DNA of 64,000 bases from Drosophila pseudoobscura (lineage: Eukaryota > Arthropoda > Insecta > Diptera > Drosophilidae). Under the pieces are notes generated by a model that was not told where the DNA came from, searched no databases, and worked only from the letters and a program-made list of their open reading frames with translations. This document shows, piece by piece, positions 22,067 through 35,300 of this stretch. Each line of letters opens with the position of its first letter. Position 1 is the first letter of the stretch. The translations under genes and the position numbers were made by a program. The DNA lies in the NCBI RefSeq assembly GCF_009870125.1, contig NC_046679.1, forward strand, positions 14,942,001-15,006,000, written 5' to 3'.

Positions 22067-23308
22067 TATTACTTAGGTTTGTACAACCTCTCTCGGCTCC
22101 TAACACCAAGTGGCAACCTAATATCCGGGAATAATATGGCGATCCGAAAAAACTCTGATGATAGACAGAGAATTTAACACTGCTGGAAAATTGATTCATT
22201 TGCTATTAATTTGAGACGGTAATTCGCGCGAATATTGTTAAAGTGATGGCGACCGAGTGGCTTACACAATGTGATAGCTTATAAGCGCTGGGACCGCATT
22301 TAACTAGTGAAAATGAGTGGAATAGTAGCACAAGAAAAATTTTCCCTTAGTCTCTATTTTTTGCCCTCGTCTGCGCGTCGAAGCGAGATAACAACATCGG
22401 TCGGAGTGGCCGCGTCAAGGCATTTCGTGCGCGCAAGCGAGACGAGGATATCGACCAAGCGAAACGCATACGCCAAAGTCGAAAAGTGATTTTTTCCTCC
22501 GTTCGGGCGAAGTCGAAACTGCTCGAAAAGTTTTATAAATAAAATGCTGCCATTTCCTGCACACAAGAAATTATTAATCGAGCAAAATGCAACAATCGAT
22601 TGGCCGTTTTGTTGTGCCCCCAAAGCGATTATATAAATAGTGGAGCACGTTGCTCGCTCGTCTCCGAAGTCCTAATTGCGCATCGATTGCTCCGCAAATA
22701 GAGGAAAACGATGTGCAAAGAAAATAAAAGTGATTTGCTTTATCATTTCACCGTGCGGGTATCAGTTCTCCACTGTCGGGCGATTTTTAATGTAAAAAAA
22801 TGTGAATCAGATCGGTGGGAATGGGAATTGGAAGAATTAAAATACGAATGAGTGTGCAATGGCAAAGAAGTGAAAGAATGCGTAGCGTTGCCATACCGCT
22901 ACAGACGACCCCCGTGCCGTGTGTGCGCGCGTGTGAGTTTTTGCGGCTGTGTGTGTGCGTGTTCCCCTTCCATTGTATATACACGTATGTGTATATATTT
23001 ATATATATCCTCCAATTCCTAACAATTAAAAAAATCAATAAACTGAAAAAATCGTTAAGAGTAGTCAACATTTTTGCATTTTGTTACAGTGTTTCATATG
23101 AGTCCTGTAACCCAGGATTATATTTTCGTTCGGTTGCCTCGGCTTTGGGAAACACTGCAACAAAATGTCAAATTTGTTCAAGTAATTTGGATCCTATAAA
23201 ATTTTTACGAAACACAAAATTTAAAGAATAAATTTTTCAATAACCCCCCAAAAAGGACGCACGAATCAAGCATAAGAGAGAGAGACCCAACTTTAACGAA
23301 AGAGTAAA
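22067..23308 (+). promoter_or_regulatory. mask 5' flank and leader
   Basis: A TATA-like TATAAATA lies at 22632-22639, followed by a GC/CT-rich stretch (GTTGCTCGCTCGTCTCC) where a start site could lie. The leader up to 23308 is non-coding. An in-frame TAA 12 nt before the ATG at 23309 makes that ATG the first of its frame. Short plus-strand ORFs in this interval are not supported. Confidence 0.35.
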
Positions 23309-26300
23309 ATGAATAATGATGCGAAAAATCATGATTGCGATGACTTGAATGTGCGCTCCTCATCTGCGTATTTGAATAAAAAATCAACTACAAATACAGC
23401 TGCAGCTGCAGCAGCAGCAACAGCAGTGACCAACACCAACAGCAACAACAACAACAGCAGCAGGAGCACATCAACAGTCGCCACAGCCACAGCTGCATCT
23501 CCTGCCACCAGCAAAACAACCCCAACAACAACAAGCAACAACAATAACCAAAAGCCTAATAGACAGTTTAACCATAACTTGCCACGCATCTCCACGGCAA
23601 GGAACTCCATAGCCGCTGCAATACTAGCCAGCAACAGCAAGGCCGGCAGTAGCAGTGGCAGTGCCAGGAAGATAGCAAAGCATGAGAATCTGTCGGGAGG
23701 AGTGAAAAACATACCAGCAGCAGCAGCAGCAGCACCAGCTACAACCAGCAGCGCCACCACCTCCAAGGCACCCTCTTCCAGTTTTTTGGCAGAGCTGAGT
23801 CAACTGAAGAAGAAGACGACATCAGCCACAACCGGTGGTGCCTCAGTCAGTGCCACAACAGCAGGCAGACTTAAAGTTAACAATAACAATTCAGCCACTG
23901 CCAATACTAACAACAACAGCAAAATAATGTCCGGTACAACAAGCAGCAGCAGCACGCCCACGCCCTCGCCCGCATCAGCGACGGCCACCTCAACAACCAC
24001 AACAACAACGAATGCCGGCAGCTGTGCCACAAGCAGCAGCGGGAGTGGGAATGGGAATGCCGCCTTATCTGTAACTGCCGCCGGTAGTGCAGCCAAGTTT
24101 CGTGCTGCCGTTGCCTCAGCGCCCGGACCATCGCCGGCTGCCGCAGCAACAGCCAATGCCAATGCCAACGCCAACGCAACCACGTCCAGCAGCAGCAGCA
24201 GCAGCAGCTCGAAGAAGACGCGAGCCACAGTAGACGCCCTCAGACGATTGCAGCAGCAGCAGCAGCAGAACGCAGCCTCGCCCGCCAACAACAACAATGC
24301 CGCCGGACTGCCTGGAAGCAAGGATTCAGCGCATTTAAAATTCGCCGCAACCACTTTGCTGATGGGAGCCGCCGCCGCTGCCGTCGATAGCAACGCTGGC
24401 GCTGCTACCGCCGCCGGGGCATTAAGCATGGCCCTCAATCCTACCGTCGATGTGGCCAATGCGGCTGCGGTGCTGAAGCAAAAGATAAAGGATGCCGCCG
24501 CCGCTGCCTCAGCCTCTGCGTCCGCTTCAAACCGATCTGCCTCGTCGTCTATGTCCTCGAACGCCTCGTCGCTCTCCTCTTCGGTGGGAATTGTGAATGC
24601 CATTTCATCGGCGTTGCAGAACATAATAACACCCGATACGGACACCGATACCGAGTTCTATCCCCAGCCCGTTACCACAGATCTGTCGGAGTCTGAAGAG
24701 GAGTCTGTCTCAGAGGTGAGTGCCTTTTGGACCTTAGATTATTGTGAATTCTTGTATACCCTGGATTTTTAGTGCTCCTCGTTGGTAGTTTCCATCACAG
24801 ATGCTTAGTAGGTCATAAAATACCTTAGACTATGGGTTAGACTTACTATGGGTTTCTGTACCCTAAAGAAACCTAACGATTGTGTACACCTCTTAAAAAG
24901 AACTGATTTACTGCATTTCCAAACGTGGAAATTAATCTGTATTACGATTTCTCTGTAAGTCGTACATAGAAAAATGATACCCAGGTCATCAAGTCGGGGT
25001 GAATGTCTACATGTTGTCATTCGAAGGTCTTAGGTCACACTAGATTAAAACATCGCACCCGAAAGAAGAAGAAATGTGAAAATAAAACTGCGGACAAGCA
25101 ATCCAACGACCGCATGTTCGTAGAGGTATAAATTTTCCTACCTGACGAATCCACAACACACATAATCAGCGTTAGCGTTATCACAGCTACTTGGACGAGA
25201 AAGCAGTTGCGTTGCGTTTCGTTGAAAAAAGCAGTGCCACAAATGTTTTCCAACTAATTTCAATGTTATAATATACATATTTGTGTGGGTGGGCGCCACT
25301 GCGCGGTCTGTTTTATCAGGCTTGCAGCAGCACCGCAGCGATGTGGAGAAATTACCTTCCATTGAATTGATTGCGTACACGCACACACACACACACACAC
25401 ACAAGAACACACATTCGCGTAATTATTGCCATATGCAATGATCATATAAAACACGCTGAGAATTTTTCATCTGTGCGCGTGTGTGAGTGTGTACAAGCAA
25501 GCCCTTTCCTCTCTCGCCTTGGTGTTGGTGAATGATTTATCAGCTGTTTGCTTTCGGGGCGAGTGTATGTGTGAATGACTGCACACGTACTTCTTTGTCT
25601 AGCAGCCTGTTTTTCGTTTCTCGCGAAAAACGCTTTCATGTTTGCCATTCGATAAATCAAAGGTCATTAGCCAGATCAGATCTGTACCGCCGACCTCTCA
25701 TTTCGTCCAATAATCCACCATCCAACATAATTGACCCAAGAGTTCGAGACCTTCCCATCCCCTGCCTCCTCTGCGATTCAATTGATCCAAAAAATATACA
25801 TACAATGCATACGTCGGTACACGCATACATATGCATATAATTGTTTTTCGGTTGCCTTCGCGAATTCTCTGAGCAGCAGCAGCGTGACAAAGATATCCAC
25901 GGAAGGTCCGGCAACACCGGACGGCTCAGCGTAGCCGCTGCTGTTTCTTTCTAGCTGCTATTTTTTGTTGTTGCAGCGGAGGTGAAATCGTGTGTGAAGA
26001 GAAAATGCGCAAAAGTGCGAGGAGACAAATACTCAAAAATAACAATAATAAATAAAAGTAATAATAATAATGATGGTAGAAAACGTATGTCGAAAAAGAG
26101 AGAGAGTAATGAACTTTAACGAATTTTCGAAAAATTTATTTAATGGCATTTTAGGAGACAAGTTTTATGCGTCTTTTTTTCGTTTCTTTGATTATTTCGT
26201 GTGGCGTGCAAACATTTTGATGGTTCATTTTCTTTTTCACACACACTGGCACTGGTACATACACCAATGCACGGCACACAACACACACGCCCATGTAACG

Positions 26301-29300
26301 AGAACAAACGAACGGTCTGCGGGCTGGTTGCTGCTGTTGAACTCGTTCATGATGTTGGATTTTTGTTGTTTGCTTTGCTGTTTCGTCTTTCTCTTCGTCG
26401 CTGGGGCTGCTGCGCTACTTGGTTATGTTCTTTTTATCTGCTCTTCATTCATGAAAGGTTAAGCATAGCCCAAAACTTGTCCGCGTGTTAAAACGAAATG
26501 AAAATGTAGGGAATTCTTTAGTTTAGTTCAATAGTTTAAGGCGTGGGCGTAACACCCGCACACACACTTGTAGACCATACGTGGCTCTCCCTCCTTGTGT
26601 CTGTGTGTGTGTGCGAGAGTGCGTGCAATATTTAAATCGATGTAAAAGCTGCATTCGGAGCTGACTCAGGCCCCTCTGTTTCAAATTCCAAAGAAAAAAT
26701 ATTAGGAATTTGTTATTTGATAGTAAGCATGAAAGTCGTGGTCCAGCTGGGGAAACACATTTTTTTGAGTATAGCGCTAAAAGAGGAGAACATCAAAAAC
26801 TAGTCAAGAAAGAGACAACAATAAAGGAATGATTGTTGTTGTTTCCTGCTAGTACTTTTCGCATTGCTGGTTATCGATATCTCGACTGAAATATATCTGG
26901 GCATGCACATGCTGCCCTCTGCGGTCTGGCGATCCGGTAACGCCGCTTCGATAGTTTTTCTCCTTACAGTTATTCGAAGAATTTGTTGTCACATTTGTTA
27001 CTATCGGTTAAACGAAATAATTATACAAAAGTTCAGTAAATTTGTGTTCCTTTTGCCTTTCCAACCGATAACAAACCCAGTTTGATGGCTGAAATTTTCA
27101 TTAATATTGCCAAAGTGATGAAGCGGAGTGCAAGAACAACAATGGACTTTGTATTACCATCTTTAAATCACGTAAAAAAATTCCGCTTCATGATTTAAGC
27201 TGTGCCGAACTTTTCGACTCCATCCGGACTCGGCTCCGTCTTTTCACGCCGCTTGCTTCCTACCCTGCTTCTCCCCTTAGACCGTGTTAATTTTTATTAT
27301 TTATGTACGTTTCTTTCGTTTCTCTTTATTTGTAGATCCTATTGGCATTCTTGTGTTTAAGGCCAGATCTCCTGGTAAGTTTCAGTTTCGCGATTTACAA
27401 TTGCCACCCGCACCCGATCCCGAGTTTTGATCCTGCTCTCCATAAAGATACGCGCATAAAGATCGTAAAGCAATAACCGAAGCGCTCTACGACCAACTAT
27501 TGTCTCTAAAATTTCAAATCAGTTCTCTACTAATCCAACGATTGGTGCTTCAAAATATTAATTTCAATCGGTACTTAACCCCCTATAACACCTCCACTCA
27601 AAGATAAATCCAACACCACTTTTTTTCTGGCCTTAGACAACAAGAATGTGCGCTCTACTGATCAAATGAAAAGCTTTATTAATATGTATAAAACTTCTAT
27701 CGTATTTATATAACTCCAACCCTTTACCCCCCAGCTCTAGACTTTTCCCGCCTAATCCGTTACGTTTACTGTCTGTTTAACGAATTGAATTAACGTGTAA
27801 CAAATATATTTTTGTCGTTTGTTTTTAGGATGATATACCCGAGTCTGATCCAGATAGTTGCCCCCACGAAGGAGAGGTGCGCGAGGATGAGGATGAGACG
27901 GAGGAAGAGTCGGAGGATTCGGAGGAGTCCGATGGAGACGATGAGGAGGATGAGGAAGAGATTGGTACTTAACTTTAAAAGATATTGCTTCTCTTTTACT
28001 TACATTTAACCCTTTGGCCCCTCTTTGTAGATGTCCTGCAAGATAACGATGCAGATGATGAGGAAATCGATGACGAAGACGAGGAGGAGGATGCGCCAGA
28101 AGTGAGTCCCTTCCTCCTGGATGCGAACAACAAGCGCTCGAGTAATCTCACCGCCCTGCTCGAGGCTGCGGCCAATGAGAAAGCTCCCGTCCTGCGACAC
28201 GCCACACACGCCATCGATGAGACTAAGCAGGCGCTGACCAAGATGCGTTGTGCCAACAGCCCGCGCGACAAGAAGTTAGTAAATTGATGAATGTTAATCT
28301 TAACGCCATGGACAATGTACTTAACCCGCCTTCCTTATCTTCCCGTATCCGTTGTTGCAGCAGTGGTTTCTCCCGCTCCCTTGTCGCCGCCTGCACGGAC
28401 AACGACGTGAATACGGTGAAGCGACTGCTTTGCAAGGGAAATGTGAATCTTAACGATGCTGCCGCTTCCACCGACGACGGCGAGTCCCTGCTATCAATGG
28501 CCTGCTCTGCGGGCTATTATGAATTGGCACAGGTATGTACAAACCGCCAGATTTATTGAACAAAAAAGGCCCAAAATTGAAGAATGCGAGAATTGGCCGA
28601 ACGTGAAAATTTCGAATCAGCTGATTACTGTAGTTGTGTGTGTGGGAGGGCTACCAACTGCACCGAAAAATGTCTGTCATCGCGACTCCTTTCGCTGGTG
28701 TGGCAACGCTTCACCTGCACGCGTCTCGTTTCGATTCTATCGATACCTACTCGAAGAAGAAGCTAGCACGCAACCAAAATTGTTCTGCATATTGAAAAAT
28801 ACAATAAAAAAAAAACTGCATCGTTTTGCTAACCCAAAAAACCCACACTATCTGCCACAAATTAATAGAAACGCGAGATTAGTTTAGTAGATCAATCAAT
28901 TCAAACGTCGCCACCATATTCCGTGGAAGTGAAACGAACATGTATATGATGCGTATGTGTGTATGTGTCTTCTTGTAGGTACTTTTGGCTATGTCAGCCG
29001 CGCAAGTGGAGGACAAAGGCCAAAAGGACTCAACACCTCTAATGGAAGCCGCTTCAGCCGGTCATTTGGACATTGTCAACCTGCTGCTCAGCCATAACGC
29101 CGATGTGAACGCCCATTGTGCCACCGGAAATACACCACTGATGTTTGCTTGCGCAGGCGGTCAGGTGGAAGTTGTGAGGGTACTCTTGAAGCATGGCGCA
29201 AATGTGGAGGAGCAGAACGAAAACGGACATACGCCGCTCATGGAAGCGGCATCAGCAGGCCACGTGGAAGTAGCAAAGGTGAGTCGTTCAATCGCCATAA

Positions 29301-32300
29301 ATATAGTTTTTCGATTACATTTTAAGTGATTATAATCCGAGATTTGAGAGGAAGAGACATTAATCGAGTTACTGATTTGTCTGCTCTGTGATTTATTTTG
29401 ATCTTATCTGATGCAACAAGTGGTCCGAAGATGTGGCAATAACTTGCACGTGTTTGCATGTGCTAATCGACATATTATCCCTTGATCATCCCTGTAGGTT
29501 CTACTGGACCATGGAGCTGGTATTAACACCCACTCAAACGAGTTCAAGGAGAGTGCCCTCACCCTGGCCTGCTACAAGGGCCACCTGGATATGGTGCGTT
29601 TCCTGCTGCAAGCCGGTGCCGATCAGGAGCATAAAACCGATGAAATGCATACGGCCCTGATGGAGGCATCGATGGACGGCCATGTTGAGGTGGCGCGACT
29701 GCTTCTCGACTCTGGGGCCCAGGTGAATATGCCAACCGATTCGTTTGAGTCGCCCCTAACACTGGCAGCCTGTGGCGGTCATGTGGAGTTGGCCACGCTG
29801 TTGATAGAGCGTGGGGCCAACATTGAGGAGGTTAACGATGAGGGCTATACGCCGCTTATGGAGGCGGCCCGGGAGGGGCATGAGGAAATGGTTGCTCTGC
29901 TGCTTAGCAAGGGCGCGAATATCAATGCCACCACCGAGGAGACACAGGAAACGGCTCTAACTCTGGCCTGTTGCGGAGGGTTCAGCGAGGTCGCGGCATT
30001 CCTCATCAAAGAAGGCGCCAACCTGGAGCTGGGCGCATCAACGCCCCTGATGGAGGCCTCACAGGAGGGGCACACGGATCTGGTGCGATTCCTGCTGAAG
30101 AACAAGGCCAATGTGCATGCCGAGACGCAGACGGGCGACACGGCGCTCACTCATGCCTGCGAGAATGGACACACCGATGCGGCCGGCGTGCTCCTGTCGT
30201 ATGGTGCCGAGTTGGAGCACGAGTCCGAGGGCGGACGGACGCCCCTGATGAAGGCCTGCCGGGCGGGTCATCTCTGCACCGTCAAGTTCCTCATACAGAA
30301 GGGCGCTAATGTCAACAAACAGACGACCAGCAATGATCACACACCGCTCTCGCTGGCCTGTGCCGGCGGCCATCAGTCGGTGGTGGAGCTGTTGCTCAAA
30401 AACAATGCCGATCCCTTCCATAAGCTGAAGGACAACAGCACCATGCTGATCGAGGCCTCCAAGGGTGGGCACACGCGTGTCGTGGAGCTGCTCTTCCGGT
30501 ATCCCAACATCTCGCCCACTGAGCTAGCGGCGGCCTCAAGCGCTGGCCAGGCCCAGGCTGCGGCCGCTGCTGCAGCCGCTGCCGCCGCAGCTGCCGCGGC
30601 TGCGGGCACGAATCAGATGCGATTGCAGCAGCAGAAGATCCTCCAGCAGCAGCTGCAACACCAGCTACAACAGCTCAATGCCCCGCCCGGCCTCCACGAG
30701 CTGTCGGAGGCGGCTCGAGCCTCCAATCAGCAGCTATTCCACCAGCAGCAGTTCAATGCCACCGGCAATGGTTCGAACATTGTTGCCCTAGGCACCGGCG
30801 ACTTTTTGGACGCTGGCGAATTGCAATTGACGGCAGCAGCCGCTGCCAGTGCCACTGGAAGCGAAGCAGGAGCCGAGGAATACGGTGGGGTCTCTGGTGG
30901 CGTCGGTGGTATAGATCTAACTACTCTGGGAGCCCAGCAACAGGAGGGACTCATTGCGAAATCGCGACTGTTTCATCTACAGCCAGGCTTTGAGCAGCAG
31001 CAGCAGCAACAACAGCAGCAGCAGCAACAGCAGCCAGCGGCAGGGCAGAATCAGCAACTTGTGCCGTGCAAGCATTTCGATCTGGATATGGAGCACATCA
31101 ATTCGCTGCAGCCGCCACAGAAGGCACCGCCAGCGCCGCCTGTGCTGTTCCACACGATTTGCCAACAACCTGTGCTGCATATGCAGCAGCAGCAACACGG
31201 GGAACAGCAGCAACAACAGCAACAACAGCAGCAGCACCAGCTACAACTGCATGCCCAGTCGAAGTTGAAGGGGGCGCTGCCCGGCAGGAATCGTCCGCTC
31301 AAGAGCGAAGTGCTGGGCATCATCGAGTGTCCGTTGGATCATCTGAACGAGCAGGTACGCTCCCAGCCACTGGGAGAAGACGGCAAATCCCAGCAGCCGC
31401 AGTTCTCATGCACGGGCGAGGATCCACGTTTGCAGCGACGACGGGGCTTCATGCCGGACCTCAAAAAGGGGGAGCTTCCTCCAGGAGAAGGCGGCAGCGA
31501 CACCAACGAACAGTTGCCTGTGAAAGGTATGTCACACAATTTAGCAAGATTTTAGGGGATTCGTGACATTTGGTTTTTCCGTTTGCAAAGGAGGAGCCGA
31601 AAACCATCAGCAGCAGCCCGCACAGACGACAACGCAGACGCCTGCGGATAACAGTAGCGTGACATCCTGTTCGCATCCCATATATCCACCGGTAAGGATT
31701 ACAAAATTACGGATTACTGGACTATAGGATTAACCATTTTGTTGTGGCATTTTATAGCGACCTGGTGGACCCATTACACAGATTTCGGATGTTCTCCAGA
31801 GCACAGCCATTAGCGATAGGCCAAAGGTGAAGGCCACCAACAAGAACAACCGAAAGCAAGCAGCCGCCGCAGCGGCAGCAGCAGCCGCAGCAGCAGCCGC
31901 CGCAGCAGTGGCAGCCCAGCATGCGCTACCCAATCTCCAGCAGAATCAAATGGTGTCCATCTACAACAATTTGGTGAGCTGTCGTCTAACGGCGTCTAAT
32001 GGGGAATATCTCGTCGAGATCGAATATTTCTGACATCCAACTGTTTCTCGTTTCTCTCTTCTTTCGATTAGCAAATGCAGCAGACGCATCTGCAATTGCA
32101 GCAACATCTTCAGTTGCATCACCAGCGTGTGGCCTTGGACAATGCAGCCGCAGCAGCAGCAGCCGTCGCAACTAATCCAAATCTCTACACCAATTCCCCG
32201 GCCTCACCGCTGGCCTCGCCCACAGGAGGTGGCAATGGCAACGGCAGCGGCAGCGGCAACTATTCCGAACAGCAGCAGCCAGCTCAGCAGCAGCAGCAGC

Positions 32301-35300
32301 ATCCAGGAGGAGCAACCATGGATGTGGCCATGCAGCGAAAGACAGCCATGGAGGACTTTCGTGGTCTGCTGGAGACAGCTGTGAATGGATCGCGGGGCAG
32401 GAATGAATTGGCCATGACTTCGCCACCGTTGAACTTCTTCAAGGACGGCTGGCACATGGTGGGAGTGCACAATTTCTTTGGCGATCAGCCAAAGTCGCCC
32501 ACCGAAACGCCGCCTGAAATGGAGGAGACGACCATGTCGCCGCCGCAATCATCATCGGAGCAGCAGCAGCAGCACCACCACCACCACCATCAGCACCAGG
32601 GCGAGGACCCGCAGCGTCCCGAAATGAAGAATCTAGCCACACTTTGTTCAGCAGCAGCAGCGGCCGCTGCTGTGGCAGCAGGCCACAGGGATGAAGATGA
32701 AATCAGTACAGATATATACACTGATGAGGACGATGCTATGGGCGATGAGAATACGATGCCGCCAGAGCCGATGGATTTGGCTGAAGCGTTGCGCGAGGAT
32801 GGCATCATTTTGGTGGAGGCCGAACGGGAGGAGGATGACGAGGATGAGCCCGAGGACAGCAACAGCGGGGAGATTGAGAAGCTCACCTACGACGACGACG
32901 ACGAAGAAGATGAAGATGATGATGATGATGATGCGGATATGGATCCAGATGGGGATGCAGATGGCGATGTTGATTATATTGATGACGATGAGGGCCCTGC
33001 CGATGAGGAGGACGAGGACGAAGACGATGATGAGTTCTTTCTGCATGTGCCCGTCAATGAAAACACTGGAAATATCAATAATAATAATATTAATAACAAC
33101 AACAACAATTCGAAGAGCAGCGGCGGTGGCAGCGGTGGCGCTGCTGCCTCCTCCGGTTCATTGCCACTAAAGCAACGGAAAATGGCAACACGATTGGAGA
33201 ATCTGATTCTAACCAAACCAGAGATCTTCCAGCAGACGCTGTGCGATTTCCGTCAAGATATGACCAACTCGGAGCTGGTCCATGTCCTGCCACAGATTAG
33301 CAATCTCAAGGCGGCCGCCGCCAACAATGCGGCATTGAACAGTGTGCTGCACCAGCAATTGGCAGCAGCCACAGCAGCCGCACAGGCCAAGGCGGCAGCA
33401 GCAGCAGCAGTCCACCAGCATCAGCAGCACCAGCAGCATCAGCACCACCAGCACCAGAAGCATCAGCTGCACCATCAGCATCAGCATGGAGCAGATGGCG
33501 ACCAGCAGCAGCATTGCGGTAGTTAAAAAGAATTCTCAGTTTTAGTTCTCGATTTAATGAGAATTTGTGATGTTTTTTCCAGATGATGAAGGATGCGCTG
33601 GGGTGGCCAGTGATCTATACTCGGGTCTGGAGCAGTTTGCCAACGATGGGGAAATGGAGGACATATTCCAGGTACATTTTGGGTTGATTTTTGTGTGCAG
33701 CTCTCCTTCAACTGAATGTCCCTTGATTTAGTCTATTTTTCAATCGGAACAGGAGCTGGCCAGCAGCTTGAACTACCCCGAGTTGGCCGAATTCAGCCTG
33801 AATCAGATGTGCAAGGGTAGATTCGCGGGCCAATGGGCGACGTCGTCGTCGGGCAAGTGGACAACGGGCCAGGATGGTCAGCTTGTGGGTGTGGTACGCT
33901 CTGGGGATGGAATGCCCCAGGATGCGGCTGCTGCACAGCGTCAGGCGAATCTTGTTGTATTGGATTATCCAATGCAACAGAATATACTGGAGGCCGAGGA
34001 GCATATGCACATGCAGGTAAGCATTCCTCTTAGCTATATATCCATGCAGATAGGATATCTATATATGTGTCTGGTATCGTTAGCAACACCAGCAGACTCC
34101 TTTGTCCCTGCTACCCTTTGCCACGGACGATCAGCAACAGCAGCAGCTACATCCGGCCGCCGCCGCGGAGTTCCACCAGCAGCAACAGCTCGCCTTGGAG
34201 GCCGATCCCGAACTGAAGCAACAGCTGCAGCAGTACTCGAATGCGCGCATCATCAAGGCGGTGGCTGCCCAGCAGCAGCAGCACCAGCAGCAACCGGCCC
34301 CCAACTTTGTCTACAACGTGGAGAGCGGCGACAAGAATGCACCGCCCGTGCAGCTGCTCTTCCAGCTGCCACCAAACATGTCTCAGGAGGCTGGCGATCA
34401 TCAGTTGCATGTCGAGCAGCAGGCGCATCTCTTCCAGCAGCAGCAACAGCAGCAGCATCGGGCAGCCGGTCAGCGTCCCCCCACCCGGACTGAACTAGAG
34501 CAGGTGGCCCAGGAACTGCTGCTGCAGAGGCAGACAACTCCGGCTGGCCAGCAGGCACTGCCACCCAAGCAGAAGCACTTTAATTTGCAAGAGCAGGTGC
34601 ATCTGCACCAGCCCCCGAACATGCAGGCGCCCACCTGTGTCCAGCATCAGGTAAGGGCTTTCTAAAGATCCAATTACGTTTCCACATTTATCATTGATGT
34701 TCCTTGGTTGAAAGGTTGGTACGCAGACGCATCCTGCCTCGGTTATGGTACCCCAATCCGCCGTTGGCCAGTATGCGCAGTTTGCCCTGCAACCGCCCCA
34801 GCAGCAACAACAGCTGCAGCAGCAGCAGCAGCAACAGCAACAACAACTGCAGCCTGGACAACCGCAGAATGAGCTCTCCATTTGGCCCATGGCCACGCCC
34901 ACACCGACACCCAGCACTGGAGGCAAGTCGATGCCAGGAGGCATTGCAAAGAAGGCCATTGACAAGCAATCGCGCAAGGATCGACGCTGCTCAACCTTCC
35001 GTCAAACGCCAGCAGGCAGTCAAGGTGGGTTTTTCACGGATTCGGTTTGTTTTTCCGCAACTTAATATGAAATATGTTTTCCGTACAGTGAATACCAATC
35101 AGCATCAACAGCCGACAGCAGCGGCCGCGGCCGCCCAACAGCAGGCGCAGCTGCAGAATCAACTGGCTGTGGCTGCTGCAGCCACAGCGAGCGTTGATAA
35201 AACGATTGAGATTGATTCGGAGACCGAGTCGAACCATGACACAGCCCTCACACTCGCCTGTGCCGGCGGTCACGAGGAGTTGGTCGAGCTGTTGATCAAT

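Larger units (their letters stand above)
24716..27828 (+). other. mask first coding intron
   Basis: A 3.1-kb intron between two phase-0 exons. It contains an (AC)n microsatellite at 25382-25403 and other CA-rich runs (about 26240-26290 and 26560-26610). It also holds a candidate in-frame microexon, listed separately. No other gene is supported; the plus-strand ORFs at 25532-26491 have no conserved features. Confidence 0.7.

Noticed and set aside
22247..22300. tRNA-like string GGCGACCGAGTGGCTTA
   Set aside because: No matching acceptor stem, no T-loop GTTCGA and no B box at the right distance.
23329..24645. Long minus-strand frames opposite mask exon 1 with Leu/Ala/Val runs
   Set aside because: Shadows of Gln/Ala/Ser/Thr codons of the mask N-terminus; the plus-strand frame ends at a consensus donor in phase.
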